Origin: Okapia johnstoni
Lineage: Eukaryota > Chordata > Mammalia > Artiodactyla > Giraffidae
Assembly (NCBI GenBank): GCA_024291935.2
Contig: CM044310.1
Span: 119,732,213-119,796,212 of the forward strand
Direction: 5' to 3'
Length of the DNA stretch: 64,000 nt
A program made the translations under genes and the position numbers. The notes beneath the pieces were generated by a model that saw nothing but the letters and a program-made list of their open reading frames with translations, had not been told where the DNA came from and made no database searches. Every line of letters begins with the position of its first letter. The stretch's first letter is position 1. Positions 10,775-21,897 of the stretch are shown here, one piece after another.

Positions 10775-11067
10775 AAGGAAACCAACCCAGAATATTCATT
10801 GGAAGGACTGATGCTGAAGCTTAAGCTCCAATACTTTGCCCACCTGATGCAAAGAGATGAGTAATTAGAAAAGACCCTGATGCTGGGAAAGATTGAAGGC
10901 AGGAGGAGAAGGGGACGACAGAGGATGAGACGGTTGGATGGTATCACCAACTCGATGGATATGAGTTTGAGCAAGTTCCAGGAGATGGTAAAAGACAGGG
11001 AAGCCTGGCATGCTGCAGTTCATAGGGTTACAAAGAGTCGGACGCAACTGAGCGGCTGAACTGAACT
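10775..11067 (+). repeat. BovB (RTE) 3' end
   Basis: Carries the BovB 3' end: 'ccaacccagaatattcattg', 'gacgacagaggatgagacgg' and the terminal 'gcggctgaactgaac'. 5'-truncated and non-coding. Confidence 0.9.
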
Positions 11068-11069
11068 TC

Positions 11070-11306
11070 ATGTGTATTTATCTATTTGGCTGTGTCAGGT
11101 CTTAGCTGCTGCCTGTGGGATCCTCACCGACTCAAGCAGGATCTTCCGCTGTGGCGCACGGAGTCTGTGTGGGCTCAGGAGTTGCAGCTCGAGGGCTTAG
11201 CTACTTCGCTGGCATGTGGGATCTTAGTTCCCACACCTGGGATCGAACCGGGGTTGCCTGAATTACAAAGCGGATTCTTAACCACTGGACCACCAGAGGC
11301 GTCCCA
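11070..11306 (-). repeat. CHR-type SINE
   Basis: A reversed CHR: 'atctatttggctgtgtcagg', then 'gggatcgaaccggggttgcc' and the terminal 'ccactggaccaccagaggcg'. Confidence 0.8.
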
Positions 11307-11419
11307 ATGGTGAAGTTCTTCATCGTATGTCTCTATGCGTTGTTGGTGGATTCCGACGGGACTGTGGAGCATATGCTGAGAGCGTCTGCATCCCCTGGCC
11401 TCCGCTGCCTCCCCACTTC

Positions 11420-11870
11420 CCTGTATTCATCCTTTCGGGCTGCTTTAGCAAAACCCTGCAGACTGGGGAGGCTGGAACAACAGATGTCTGTTCTCTCACA
11501 GTTCCGAGGACAGAAGTCCGAAGTCAAGGTGTGGGCAGGGTTGGTTCCCCGTGTTCCGCGCCTCTCTCTGCCATCTGGTGGGCCCCGGGGGGAGTGTTGG
11601 CATTTCTTGGCTCCTAGACACATCACCCCGACCTCTGCCTTCATTGTCACATGGCGCTGTCTCTCCAGGTGTGTGTATGTGTCCCAGGTTCCCCTTTTGA
11701 CAAGGACACGGTCATACCGGTTGAAGGCGCACCTTAGTCCAGAATGACCTCATCCTTTTATTGATCTGCAATGACCCCTCTTCAAGTAAGGCCACATCTG
11801 AGCTACTGGGGGGTTGGGACTTAAAGATGTGGGTTCGGGAAGTAGACAAAATTCAGCCCATAACAGTGTG
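11420..11870 (-). repeat. MLT1-type MaLR LTR, nearly complete
   Basis: On the plus strand it follows the reversed MLT1/MST consensus: 'ggctgctttagcaaaaccct', 'gttccgaggacagaagtccg', and finally 'acaaaattcagcccataaca'. An old ERVL-MaLR solo LTR. The two frames inside it (96-146 codons) are accidental. Confidence 0.75.
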
Positions 11871-11879
11871 CTCTGGTGT

Positions 11880-12220
11880 GCGACTGTGTATGTGTAAAGA
11901 CTCTGTGTAGCTCGCCTGGTGGATGTCTGTGTAGAAGAGTGTATTTGGCAAGCTCTATTTTTTATGTTTTCTTCCTTCTGTCTTACAGAGAACGTAAACC
12001 AACATGGCAACAGGCTTTTTGTTTATTTCCTTCCTTTTCAAAAGCAAAGTCATAGTTTGGATATAGTTAACAGGGCAAGTCCATACAGAAAAAGTCTTTT
12101 ATTTTAATTTATGAAAGCCCCGTGTTTGAATTTGTCTTAATGAAACCCTTTGGCAAGCCTTATTGTTATGCCCGCTGTTGTTATTTTTATATGGCAACAA
12201 TTATAACATCAAATGTTGTA
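11880..12220. other. No gene recognised
   Basis: Unassigned AT-rich sequence with no splice or coding pattern. Confidence 0.35.
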
Positions 12221-12224
12221 ATTT

Positions 12225-12470
12225 GACTGACGCTGAAGCTCCAATACTTGGTCCACCTGCTGCGAAGAGCCACCTCATTGGAAAAGACCCTGATTGGGAA
12301 AAATTGAGGGCAAGAGGAGAAGGGGACGACGGGATGAAATGGTCGGAGGGCATCGCTGACTCAATGGGTGTGAGTTTGAGCAAACTCTGGGAGACAATAA
12401 AGGATAGGGAAGCCTGGCGTGCTGCAGTCCATGGGGCCGCAGGGAGTCGGACATAACTTAGCCACTAAAG
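12225..12470 (+). repeat. BovB 3' end
   Basis: 'gctgaagctccaatacttgg' through 'ggagaaggggacgacgggat' to 'tcggacataacttagccact'. Several small deletions relative to the other copies. Confidence 0.85.
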
Positions 12471-12554
12471 AACAATAACATCGAAATACTGTAGGGAGAT
12501 TATAGTTCAGTACTTTCTAATCCATCTGTATTTCAGTCGATTATTAGAGATAGG

Positions 12555-12765
12555 TGCGCTCGTGCTTGCTAAGTTGCTTCAGGCGTGTCCAACTCTTTGT
12601 CACTCTATAGACTATAGCCCACCAGGCTCCTCTGTCCATGGGATTCTCAGGAAAGAATACTGGAGTGGGTTGCTGTGCCCTCCTCCAGGGGATGCTCCCC
12701 CCAGGGATCGAACCCATGTTTCTTACATCTCCAACAGTGGCACCTGTAAATCAGAGCCACCACTG
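12555..12765 (-). repeat. Bov-tA SINE
   Basis: A reversed Bov-tA: 'gtccaactctttgtcactct', 'tactggagtgggttgctgtg', 'gggatcgaacccatgtttct'. Confidence 0.85.
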
Positions 12766-12769
12766 CTAT

Positions 12770-13653
12770 CAGTGCTTCTTTGAAAAAAACAAATCCCTTT
12801 GATTCTGACCATCTGATGTCCCTTCTGCTCCATCTCTGGATATTCTGTCTATCACATAGATACCATTTCTGGACAGAAAGATACTAACCACATCCTCTGT
12901 TATTATTCCTGATAACTGGCCATGCGCTAACCAAAGATAAGGCTTGGGGGTTTCCTCCTTTACGTATTAGCTGTAGTAACTGCATGAGCAGAATCTTGGC
13001 TTCTTCATCTGTTTGGTTTTCCTGAGGCACAGGTTATAAATGAAAGGCAGGAGAAATGCTTGCTTGCTTTCTTTGGCATTTAAAAATTTTCTAAGTTGTG
13101 TTTCTAGCATCTTCCAAAGATAGCCAGTAAGATCTTTTTCTAAATTGATCCCGTAAGTAGGAGCCCTTTCCCCGCCCCCACCACCAGCCCTTACCTCTTT
13201 GGCTGAAAGTCTGCAAGGCTGTGAGCCTAGACTCGTCACTATCAATTCCAGACTCATAAGGACAGCTGGTATGAATAATAATGATAACACAGAAATAGAA
13301 TGGATGAGAGACGTAAGGGAAAAAATAGCATTTGGGTGTGTGGATGTAGTTGTCTGACGCTACCTATAGCTTCTTTTCCTTAGTTGGGCTACGTGACTCA
13401 GTTCCTTCCCTCCCTCTTTCCTTCCTGCCCTTCCTTTTCTCCTTCTTTCCTCCTCTTTTTATTGTTTTAAAGTCTTTTCAAGTTAGGATTTCCAGTTTGT
13501 CATTTCCGCCCAAGTATCTGAGCTATGCTGGCAATGGAAGGTGGTGCAAACGAAATGGAAATGGTCGCATTTCATCAAATTGAAAGCACAGCTAGAACGA
13601 AAAGGAACAAGCCTTTCAATAAGGGGTCCTGGGGGCATGCCCCTACTTTTAAT
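12770..13653. other. No gene recognised
   Basis: About 880 bases without a repeat I can name. There is a pyrimidine-rich patch at 13395-13450. A 107-codon minus-strand frame (12967-13290) has no family motif. Confidence 0.4.
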
Positions 13654-14856
13654 AAATGATCCTGGGGGGGGAAATAAAAGCAAAAATAAACAAATGGGAC
13701 CTAATCAAAATTAAAAGCTTTTGCACAACAAAGGAAACTAGGAGCAAGGTGAAAAGACAGCCTTCAGAATGGGAGAAAATAATAGCAAACGAAGCAACAG
13801 ACAAACAATTAATCTCAAAAATATACAAGCAACTCCTGCAGCTGAATTCCAGAAAAATAAACGACCCAATCAAAAAATGGACCAAAGAACTAAACAGACA
13901 TTTCTCCAAAGAAGACATACAGATGGCTAACAAACACATGAAAAGATGCTCAACATCACTCATTATTAGAGAAATGCAAATCAAAACCACAATGAGGTAC
14001 CATTACACACCAGTCAGAATGGCCGCTATCCAAAAGTCTACAAGCAATAAATGCTGGAGAGGGTGTGGAGAAAAGGGAACCCTCTTACACTGTTGGTGGG
14101 AATGCAAACTAGTACAGCCACTATGGAGAACAGTGTGGAGATTCCTTAAAAAAAAACTGGGAATAGAACTGCCATATGACCCAGCAATCCCACTGCTAGG
14201 CATATACACCGAGGAAACCAGAATTGAAAGAGACGCGTGTACCCCAATGTTCATCGCAGCAGTGTTTACAATAGCCAGGACATGGAAGCAACCTAGATGT
14301 CCATCGGCAGACGAATGGATAAGGAAGCTGTGGTACATATACACAATGGAATATTACTCAGCCATTAAAAAGAATACATTTGAATCCATTCTATTGAGAT
14401 GGATGAAACTGGAGCCCATTATACAGAGTGAAGTGAGCCAGAAAGAAAAGCACCAATACAGTATACTAATGCATGTATATGGAATTTGAAAGATGGTAAT
14501 GGTAACCCTATATGTGAGACAGAATAAGAGACACAGATGCATAGAACAGTCCTGTGGACTCTGAGGGAGAAGGTGAGGGTGGGACGTTCTGGGACAATAA
14601 CATTGAAACATGTATATTGTCATATGTGAAGCGGAACACCATTGCATGTTCTATGCATGGGACGGATGCTCAGGGATGGAGCGTTGGGATGACACTGAGG
14701 GATGGGAGGGGGAGGGAGGTGGGGGAGGAGGGTTCGGGAGGGGGAGCACATGTGAATCCATGGCTGATTCATGTCGATGTATGGCAAAAACTACTACAAT
14801 AGTGTAAAGTAATTAGCTCCCAACTAAAATAAAAAAAAAAAAAATGATCCTGGGGG
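13654..14856 (+). mobile_element. Young 5'-truncated L1 with target-site duplication
   Basis: A 5'-truncated LINE-1 of about 1.17 kb. The perfect 15-bp target duplication AAATGATCCTGGGGG lies at 13654-13668 and 14842-14856, and a poly(A)-type tail ends at 14841. From about 13670 to the stop at 14489 it is fully open and encodes the C-terminal part of L1 ORF2, the Cys-rich region after the reverse transcriptase. '[20 protein letters not shown]' near 14055-14115 is the family signature and is followed by '[22 protein letters not shown]'-type sequence. The first Met of the frame lies in the host flank, so this is not a functional protein. The retained open frame and clean duplication point to a recent insertion. 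No endonuclease or reverse transcriptase domain is present, so it cannot move itself. Confidence 0.95.
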
Positions 14857-14990
14857 ATTTCCCTAGTGGTCCAGGGGTTAAGGTTCTGCACTCTCACTGC
14901 TGGCTGAGCTTGTTCCATTCCTGGTGGGGGAGCAAAGATCCCACGTGCTCTGTGGTGCATCCACAAATTTAAAATGAATGGATAAATAAC
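14857..14990 (+). repeat. CHR-type SINE
   Basis: Starts at the right edge of the L1 duplication with 'gatttccctagtggtccagg' and ends in an A-rich stretch near 14970-14990. Confidence 0.75.
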
Positions 14991-15129
14991 AAGAAGCCCT
15001 GGGACAGCTGACTCCCCAGATGGAAAATTAGACCTTGACCTCAGTCCTCGGCAAAAATTAATTTCAGATGCCTTAAATATAAGAAACAAGCTTTTTAAAT
15101 TTTAAATTTAGAAGAACATATAAGAGAGT

Positions 15130-15262
15130 ATTGGAAAAGGAAATGGCAACCCACTCCAGTATTCTTGCCTGGGAAATCCCACAGACAGACGAGCCAGGTG
15201 GGCTACGGTCATGCAGTCGTGAGAGTCGGACACGACTTAGTGACTAAACCACCACCACCATA
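15130..15262 (+). repeat. Bov-A SINE
   Basis: 'aaaaggaaatggcaacccac' to 'gtcggacacgacttagtgac', then a short (ACC)n tail. Confidence 0.85.
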
Positions 15263-15264
15263 GC

Positions 15265-15630
15265 AGCGTATGTTCTCGAATGAAGCTTCCAGGCACAAAG
15301 AAGTCTCTCAAAATATAAATAAACAGATGAATTACTGAGAGTAACCAATATTAAAAAATACAAGAAAAATGAAAATATGAGTCAGATTTAAAGGAGAGTA
15401 TTTGCAATGTATAGCTTACCAAGGACAGGTGTGCCTACTATGTAATTATGCCCTTTAAGTCAGTGAGGAAAATACTAATACCAGCTATTCAATAGAAAAG
15501 TGAGCAATGGCTAGATACCATCAATTCACAGCAAAGAAATCCCAACTGGTCAATATTCCTCATTCATAATCAGGACAATGCAAATTAAAGCAACAGTGAG
15601 GTATCTTGATACAAGCAGCTTAAAATAGGT
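15265..15630. other. No gene recognised; L1-like AT-rich sequence
   Basis: A-rich, with short similarity to L1M ORF2/3' regions ('tcaggacaatgcaaattaaa'). Nothing coding. Confidence 0.4.
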
Positions 15631-15631
15631 T

Positions 15632-15862
15632 TGTTGTTGTTCAGTCGCTCAGTCGTGTTTGACTCTTTGCGACCCCATGGACTGCAGCACGCCAGGCGTT
15701 CCTGTCCTTCACCATCTCCCAGAGTTTACTCAAACTCACGTTCATTGAGTTGCTGATGCCATCCAACCGTCTCATCCTCTGCCACCCCCTTCTCCTCCTT
15801 CAATCTTTCCCAGCATCAGGGTCTTTTCTAATGACTTGGCTCTTTGCATCAGGTAGCCAAAG
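15632..15862 (-). repeat. BovB 3' end
   Basis: Reversed BovB 3' end beginning 'gttgttgttcagtcgctcag' and continuing 'gatgccatccaaccgtctca'. Confidence 0.9.
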
Positions 15863-16214
15863 TATAGGTTTCCAGTTCACGTATTTTAATCAGCAAAAAT
15901 TACAAAGTTTAGTGTGTGTGTGTGTGAATTGGTAACGACTCAAGGAATTGGAAGCTTATACACCCTTGGTGGAAGAATAAATAGGTGACACCACCTTAGA
16001 TATCAATTTGCCTTTTCCAGTGGGATGCAAGTTGTGGACATCGTAGAAGACAGATTTTACTCCTAAATATAAACCTCAAGAGATCACACACGTGAGCAAG
16101 AAGGGAGTTCCAAAGACGTTTAACTGCAGCATTTTGCTGACAGCAAAGCAGGAAAACAACCCAAATACCTAACAGTCCAGGAAAGACCAAAGAGAAACCA
16201 TGGTTCATGCATAC

Positions 16215-16620
16215 AGCAAAGTGCTTTTTAAAATTTTCTTTTATTGAGATGTAATCACATACCATAAAATCTACGCTTCTGAGGTGTACAGTTCAGTGGT
16301 CTTTATTCACAAGGCTGAGCAACCATCACCGCTGACTAATTCCACAACATTGTTATCAACCCAAGAAGATACCCATACCTGTTTCTAGTCACTCCCCATT
16401 TCTCCTTCTCCCCAGTTAATGGCAACCATTAATGGCAGTCTCTCTAAGGATTAAGCCTCTCTCTAAGGATTTGTCCATTCTGGATATTCCATATGAGTAA
16501 AATTCTATGATGCACAGCTTTCTGTGTCTTAGCATGATGTTTCCAAGTTTCATCCAGGTCATGCACGTGACAATGCTTCATTCTTTTCTGTGGCTGAGTA
16601 ATATTCCATGGTATGGTTAA
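16215..16620 (-). repeat. L1M 3' end
   Basis: Reads as the reversed L1M 3' region: 'tattgagatgtaatcacata', 'gtacagttcagtggtcttta', 'ctgagtaatattccatggta'. Confidence 0.75.
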
Positions 16621-16624
16621 CAAC

Positions 16625-17027
16625 TGAATTTTGTGCAGCAAACTATGAAATAAATCTTTAAAAATCACCTGGATGAATTTCAAAAGCATAATGTTGATGG
16701 CAATAAAAAAAAAGGTGACAGAAGTATAATGATGATTCCCTGTTTGCATAATGTAATAACAATAAAATAGAATATATTGACTGTTGATAGATGCTTGGGG
16801 AGTAAAAGTATGAAAGAATCCATCAGTATAATATATGCCAGTCTGAGTGATGTTTACTTCTTAGAAAAAGAGGGAGGGAAATAGACTAGGAAGGGTAGAA
16901 TAAAAACACAGCAAAGTGTTCATGTTTTGAAAATAAAGTCTGTGTGCTTATTTCCACTTATATTTTGGGGTGTTTTTCTTTATGACAGAAATATTTCATA
17001 ATTAAAAACTTGAAAAAAAGTTATCTA
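16625..17027. other. No gene recognised
   Basis: AT-rich, probably further L1-derived sequence. No feature I can support. Confidence 0.35.
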
Positions 17028-17150
17028 TGGAATTCCCTGGCAGTCCAGTGGTTAGGACTCCAGGCTTTCACTGCTGAGGGCGTGGGTTCAACCCCTGGTA
17101 GGGGGGCTAAGATCCCACAAGCTGCAGACATGTCCAAAAAAAAAAGAAAA
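17028..17150 (+). repeat. CHR-type SINE
   Basis: 'ggaattccctggcagtccag', 'gttcaacccctggtaggggg' and an A-rich tail with several A runs. Confidence 0.8.
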
Positions 17151-17154
17151 GTTA

Positions 17155-17815
17155 TCCAGTGCATGCTACTGAGTGAAGAATACTTATATATACATTCCAA
17201 ATATTTATACTTTCATCCACTCATATATTTTAAAGTGACTTGCAAACCTGATTGAGTGATGCAACTTTGGGAGCAAAGCTCATATACCCGTGCTTATACA
17301 TAAGCGGTCATTCAGTCCCACTGTCACCTACACAAAAAAGTCCACATTCAGAAAAAAATCCTTAAAATGCTGTGTTCACATGCGTTAATTAAGTCATGGG
17401 TGCCAAGTGACGAAATCCACATAGATTCTGTAAGCCTAACTTAATTGCAGCCTTTGTCTTTAATAATAAGAATAAAAACAGAACTATGATGGCGGTAAGA
17501 AAATGCTTTCATTCTTAGCAGAGAGGAAACTGGTCTTGAGACTAGAGGGCTTAAAGAATCAGGAACCAAATACTTTCAGCTGCTTTCCCAGGTGTGTGCT
17601 ACTTAGGAATGCTTTTTGTTAATTCACGCGTGTCTCCCTTCATGGCCTGTATTTTTTGTGCTCCTTTTGTGAAATCCCTGTGTCTGTGGGGTCATGTAGT
17701 TTTCTCTGAGGAACATTTTCTATTTGCATGATGTCATCCTGAACTCCCTAAGTGAATATTCCCAGTCCCACCAGCCTATAGATACAGTATGTATTCTTAG
17801 CCTACGATTTCATTC
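17155..17815. other. No gene recognised
   Basis: About 660 unassigned bases downstream of the VSTM1 terminal exon. No obvious AATAAA (minus strand) close behind the stop codon; the 3' end of the transcript is not placed. Confidence 0.35.
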
Positions 17816-17817
17816 AA

Positions 17818-18035
17818 ACCCTCCCTGGTGGCTCAGAGGGTAAAGAATCCGCCTGCAATGCAGGAGACCCAGATTCGATCCCTTGGGTCAGGAAGATCCC
17901 TTGGAGAAGGAAATGGCAGCCCATTTCAGTATTCTTGCCTGGGAAATCCCATGGACAGATGAACCTATTGGGCTACAGTCCATGGGGTCACAAAGAGTCG
18001 GACATGACTGAGTGACTAACACTTTCATACTAAGG
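17818..18035 (+). repeat. Bov-tA SINE
   Basis: 'ccctggtggctcagagggta' through 'cgcctgcaatgcaggagacc' to 'gactgagtgactaacacttt'. Its 5' end lacks a few bases. It lies downstream of, and antisense to, VSTM1. Confidence 0.9.
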
Positions 18036-18225
18036 GTGCGCTGCAAGTCTTGTGAAAACTCATCCGGTAATTTTTGAGAGGAGGGGAAGCAAGAAGGGAA
18101 ACGTAATTCTATTATTGTGAATAGATGAGGCAAGGACACAGAGTCATCTGGATTTTCCCAAGTCCGGTCATCCCGGCCATGTTAATACATACTCTCCCTC
18201 TCAGAGAAAGGTTCTTCTCTCGGTC

Positions 18226-18345
18226 CTACACCTTCACTGTTTCATAGTCACAAGATCTTGAGGTCTCCTCGGAGGGGACTGATGCTGCCCCGGACAGCGC
18301 GGTGGTGTTTAGCTGGGCGTAGGTCACCCCCTCGGGCTCTTCAGG
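18226..18345 (-). CDS. VSTM1: VSTM1 terminal exon with ITIM
   Basis: The last 39 codons of the cytoplasmic tail plus a TAG stop at 18226-18228. The exon starts after the acceptor 'gtctgtcttctccccaaag' at phase 0, giving PEEPEGVTYAQLNTTALSG and so on. VTYAQL (codons at 18310-18327) is a canonical ITIM, the site that recruits SHP-1/SHP-2 in this family. The C-terminus ends DYETVKV, in the place of the second tyrosine motif of VSTM1; the residue two before its Tyr is Cys, so it is not a perfect ITIM. The reading frame is intact, and codon 1 joins the preceding mini-exon in frame. Confidence 0.88.
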   Translation of the reverse strand, partial: PEEPEGVTYAQLNTTALSGAASVPSEETSRSCDYETVKV

Positions 18346-18705
18346 CTTTGGGGAGAAGACAGACAGGCTTGTAGAGCTGAGCTGGGCAGTATGGTGGCCA
18401 CAAGCCACACACAGCCGTTCGACTTCAGACAAACGTCAACTAAATTCAAATTGAGGTCCTCAGTCTCACCAGCTGCGTTTCAGATGCGGCCGGAGGCTGT
18501 GATGTGTTTGGGACCGCACAGCAATAGACTGTGTCCCTCATCACGGGAAGTTCTGTTGGACAGCACGTTCGAGGATGGCCATGCTTTTGACTCTCATAAC
18601 ATGATACCATCAATCAGTGGTAACTTGTGCTTATTAAAAATCAGTGCAAATGTATGGTTTTGAGAATAAGAACTGCCCTCCTATATGCATACCTACTGAT
18701 GACAT
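18346..18705. other. VSTM1 last intron, no repeat recognised
   Basis: Intronic on the minus strand. The first bases upstream of the terminal exon form its pyrimidine tract. No other feature seen. Confidence 0.4.
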
Positions 18706-19115
18706 AGTATTGTATTTTAAAGAATAATTTTGCTGAGATATAATGTATATACCATAAAACTCCCCTGTGATAGTGTATAGTTCTATGACTTTTAGTGAAT
18801 TTGTAGGATGATGCAACCATCACCACCATACAGTGGGAGAATATCCATTGCCCCCCAAAAGCTCCCTTATGCTTGTTTGCAGTTAAGCCTTGCTCTCCCT
18901 GCCCTCCACCCCCACCACATCCATAAGCAACTACTAATTTGTCTTTCCTGGAAATTTTATGTAAATAGAACAATTTTATATATGTTTTTTTGTATCTGAC
19001 TGTTTTCACCTAGCAAACTGTTTTTGAGGTGCAGTCACTTCTCACCTATATCTGTAACTTCTTTCTTTTACTGCGGAATAGTATTCTATTGTATGGAGGT
19101 ATCCCATCACAACTG
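18706..19115 (-). repeat. L1M 3' end
   Basis: Reversed L1M: 'gctgagatataatgtatata', 'caaccatcaccaccatacag', 'attctattgtatggaggtat'. It lies in a VSTM1 intron, in the same orientation as the gene. Confidence 0.75.
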
Positions 19116-19534
19116 ACATTATCAACTCTATAATCAAGGTATTTAAGCCAAACACTTAATTATCACTGGGCACTTACTTTGTGACACAAACTAATCATTA
19201 AATATTTTATATATAATTAAGTCAATGTAAGCCAACACTTACTAATTGCTTTTTTTTTGGGGTCCATAGCCAAGGAATTCTTTCCTGATTTAATCACTGT
19301 GAAAGCACTTACTTTGTGATTCCAAAAGAAATGAGCCAGTGAACCTCTGTGCTGCGGAAAATAAAAGGAAAGGTAATGATGATTTTACTTTGTTGCTCTT
19401 ATAACTTATGTTTTGGGAAAGACGAAAAAGGGGGGGAGTGATTTATGGGGGGCATTCACTATATCATAATTGACAGGGAGGGGGGCTGGGCCTTGCTGCG
19501 GTTCTTTCCGCCAAAGATTGACAGGGGGAGCGCA

Positions 19535-19668
19535 GACTGAGGCTCCTCTATGGAGAGGAGTAGGTTGCCTTTCCCTTCTCCAAGGCATCTTCCTGACACA
19601 GGGGTTGAACCCAGGTCCCCTGTATTTCAGGCAGATTCTTTACCATCCGAGCCACCGGGAAAGGAAGG
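19535..19668 (-). repeat. Bov-tA SINE fragment
   Basis: The reversed tRNA-derived part only: 'ggttgcctttcccttctcca', then 'caggcagattctttaccatc'. Confidence 0.8.
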
Positions 19669-19689
19669 GTCCACATCATGTGGGCTTGT

Positions 19690-19785
19690 GTCTTGTTTGT
19701 TTAATTTTTACTGGAGTTTAGATGACTTACAATGTTGTGTTTGTTTCAGGTCCACAGCAGAATGAATCAGTTGTACATATACATG
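19690..19785 (-). repeat. L1 3' UTR fragment
   Basis: 'gagtttagatgacttacaat' to 'atgaatcagttgtacatata', reversed ruminant L1 3' end. Confidence 0.6.
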
Positions 19786-19884
19786 TGTCCCCTCGCATGG
19801 GGGTTTGTGATTTGTCTCAGACCACACCGGTGATAAATAGTAGCTATTGGGAGCTGAAATTCAGCTTCTGTGAAATTCAAAGCA

Positions 19885-20290
19885 CCTGTTTTTTTGGTTG
19901 GTTGTTTGAGGTGTAACTGATACATAACCCTGTGCAACTTTAACGTGTCCTCATGTTGCTGTGATACACTGATGTAGTGTACCACCTTGCTAACTCCTCC
20001 ATCCTGTCACATAATTATCATTTCTTTTTTGTGCTGAGAACAGTTCTGATCTAGCCTCCTAACATCTTTGACATATATGATACAGTATTGCTGACTATAA
20101 TCCCCAAGCTGTGCGTTCGATTCCCAGGACTTATTCATCTACAAGTTGCAAGTTTGTCCCCTTAAATGTCATCTTCCCAGGTCCCCTACCCACCTGCCCC
20201 CCACCCCCCTCCACTGCCAGCCTCTGTAACCTCCTATCTACTCTTTTTATGGGTTCCTCAGATGTTTTTAAACTCAATATCAAATGGCTG
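19885..20290 (-). repeat. L1M 3' end
   Basis: Reversed L1M phrases: 'gaggtgtaactgatacataa', 'acagtattgctgactataat'. It ends about 100 bases before a VSTM1 mini-exon. Confidence 0.65.
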
Positions 20291-20387
20291 CATGAATACA
20301 ACCAGCGTTTGAACTAAGCCAAGATGCAGACAGACCAGCCTCTGGTGGTACGTGAGCTCTTGGGTTATTCCATAGGGGAGAACTCAC

Positions 20388-20419
20388 CGATTCAGATATC
20401 CTTTCCAGCGTGGGTACAT
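20388..20419 (-). CDS. VSTM1: VSTM1 tail mini-exon 3 (32 nt)
   Basis: Acceptor 'gctcacatgcag' and donor 'gtgagttctc'. It enters at phase 1 and leaves at phase 0, encoding (D)VPTLERISES. This aligns with the VSTM1 segment just before the ITIM exon, and the downstream exon begins in the frame this predicts. It is too short to be seen as a reading frame. Confidence 0.78.
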
Positions 20420-20524
20420 CTGCATGTGAGCACAAGGAAACAAAACTCAGTTCTCAGATGGCAAGAGTCAGATTGCAATCTTTCCATCCCAAGGTTCCTC
20501 CTGGTTTCTTTCTTGATCACTTAC

Positions 20525-20562
20525 CTGCATCCCTCTGCTTGTGCAGTTTGGAATGGCAGGTT
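20525..20562 (-). CDS. VSTM1: VSTM1 tail mini-exon 2 (38 nt)
   Basis: Acceptor 'catttctctttctcag' and donor 'gtaagtgatc'. It enters at phase 2 and leaves at phase 1, encoding (R)TCHSKLHKQRDA. This aligns with the TSHSKLPEQ segment of the human tail. Splice sites are strong on both sides. Confidence 0.82.
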
Positions 20563-20726
20563 CTGAGAAAGAGAAATGTGTTAAAGTCTAGGATCTGAAG
20601 ATCTGGGGGAGGGGATAGGGCTGACAGAGGTGGGGCTGGGTGTAAGAGTCACTGATGTGCAGGCGGGGTCTCTGAGGAGTGGAGTGGGAGTTGACGCAGG
20701 GCGTGAGATGTGTCAAGTGTATCTAC

Positions 20727-20754
20727 CTCTTCGTGGATTCTTCCTGTGATGAAT
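20727..20754 (-). CDS. VSTM1: VSTM1 tail mini-exon 1 (28 nt)
   Basis: Acceptor 'gttttttttaatag' and donor 'gtagatacac'. It enters at phase 1 and leaves at phase 2, encoding (D)SSQEESTK(R), which aligns with SSSSEESTKR of the human protein. The intron to the membrane exon is only 102 nt, as is common in genes of this receptor complex. Confidence 0.82.
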
Positions 20755-20856
20755 CTATTAAAAAAAAACAAAACAAGGAGGAATGTGTCTCCCTAGAGAA
20801 TCCCGCACTTCAGTCCCCTTCCTCGGAGTCTGAAACCCACGCTGCTCTGAACTCAC

Positions 20857-20949
20857 CTTGCTGAGTGCACCTGTAGATGAAGAAGATGGCGAGGAAGAGG
20901 AGAAAGAGGGAGAGGCAGCTGAAGGCGGCCACGAAGACGACCCTGGCGT
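20857..20949 (-). CDS. VSTM1: VSTM1 transmembrane exon
   Basis: 93 nt, phase 1 to phase 1, acceptor 'ttgttctcccgccag' and donor 'gtgagttcag'. It encodes (D)ARVVFVAAFSCLSLFLLFL followed by AIFFIYRCTQQ. That is one hydrophobic membrane-spanning helix with no charged residue inside, so the receptor would not pair with an adaptor such as FcR-gamma or DAP12. Arg and Cys follow at the cytosolic face. It aligns closely with human VSTM1 (IFVAIFSC and IYRCSQ motifs). Intact. Confidence 0.88.
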
Positions 20950-21299
20950 CTGGCGGGAGAACAATGGGGCCGAGAGTCAGGCTGGCTCCTGGAACGCGCT
21001 TCGCAGAAGAGTTACAAGGAGCCAGACAGCCTGCCTTCAAGACGTGCAGCTGCCACTCCCCTGGTGCAACGTCTACGCGCTTGAGGGGCCTTGCGTCATC
21101 TCCCTGAGCTTTTGTTTTCCCGTTTAAAGCGAGGATAGCAATTGTGGCTGCTTTACTGGTTGGTAAAAGATGGAGTGGGTGAGTGCCTACAGAGAGGGCT
21201 AGCACAGTGCCCGGCAGATGGCAAACCTCCAGTAAATGTTTCATCCCCAGGAATAATACTTACTAACTGTGAGCCATTAGCACTCATAAGTGTTTTCTC

Positions 21300-21377
21300 A
21301 TTAAAAAAAAATTTTGTATTAAATTTTTTTTTTTTGCTATGGAGTCCTAACACTGGGCCACCAGGGAATCCCTGTTC
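21300..21377 (-). repeat. CHR SINE fragment
   Basis: A T-rich stretch followed by 'ctaacactgggccaccaggg', the reversed CHR 5' end. Internally deleted. Confidence 0.6.
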
Positions 21378-21784
21378 TTTCTCATCTTGACAATAAGTAC
21401 ACAAGGTAAGTTTGCCATCGCCATTTCATTCATACATAAACCAAGTACCTGGAATTAAACTGAGTCCCCCAGAGTCACATGGCCGGGATGGTCTTTGGAC
21501 GCTGGTATGTCTAACCTTTCTGGCCAGTCTGCCCCAAGGTCGGGGTAGCTCTGTGCTGACCCCAGGACTGGACATTCAAGAGAAGTGACATGCTGAACCT
21601 TTTCCAGGGAAGTCATAACCTGGTGAGAAACACATTTACCCAGACTAACTGTGATGCTACAGAAGTGAAGACAAGTCCAGCAACAGATGAATCAAAGTCA
21701 AAGAATCATTTTCTCAAGGTAAGGAAGCAACCTCAGTGCCCATCGATAGGTGAACAGATAAAGAAAGTGTGGTATATATACACA

Positions 21785-21897
21785 TACACTCCCGATGCTG
21801 GGGGTCTGAGTTCAATCCCTGGTCAGGGAACTGGAGCCCACAAGCTGCAGCTAAGTTCTGGTGCAGCCAAATAAATAAATATTTTTAAAAACAAAAA
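21785..21897 (+). repeat. CHR-type SINE inserted in L1M
   Basis: 'gagttcaatccctggtcagg' to 'ggtgcagccaaataaataaa'. The first bases of the element are missing. Confidence 0.7.

Noticed and set aside
13656..14489. A 277-codon host gene
   Set aside because: It is the C-terminal part of L1 ORF2. Its first Met lies in the target duplication.
20805..20840. An alternative VSTM1 tail exon right after the membrane exon ('gggtttcag' acceptor, DSEEGD)
   Set aside because: The intron would be about 25 nt and the frame ends at once. The exon at 20727-20754 fits family and phase better.
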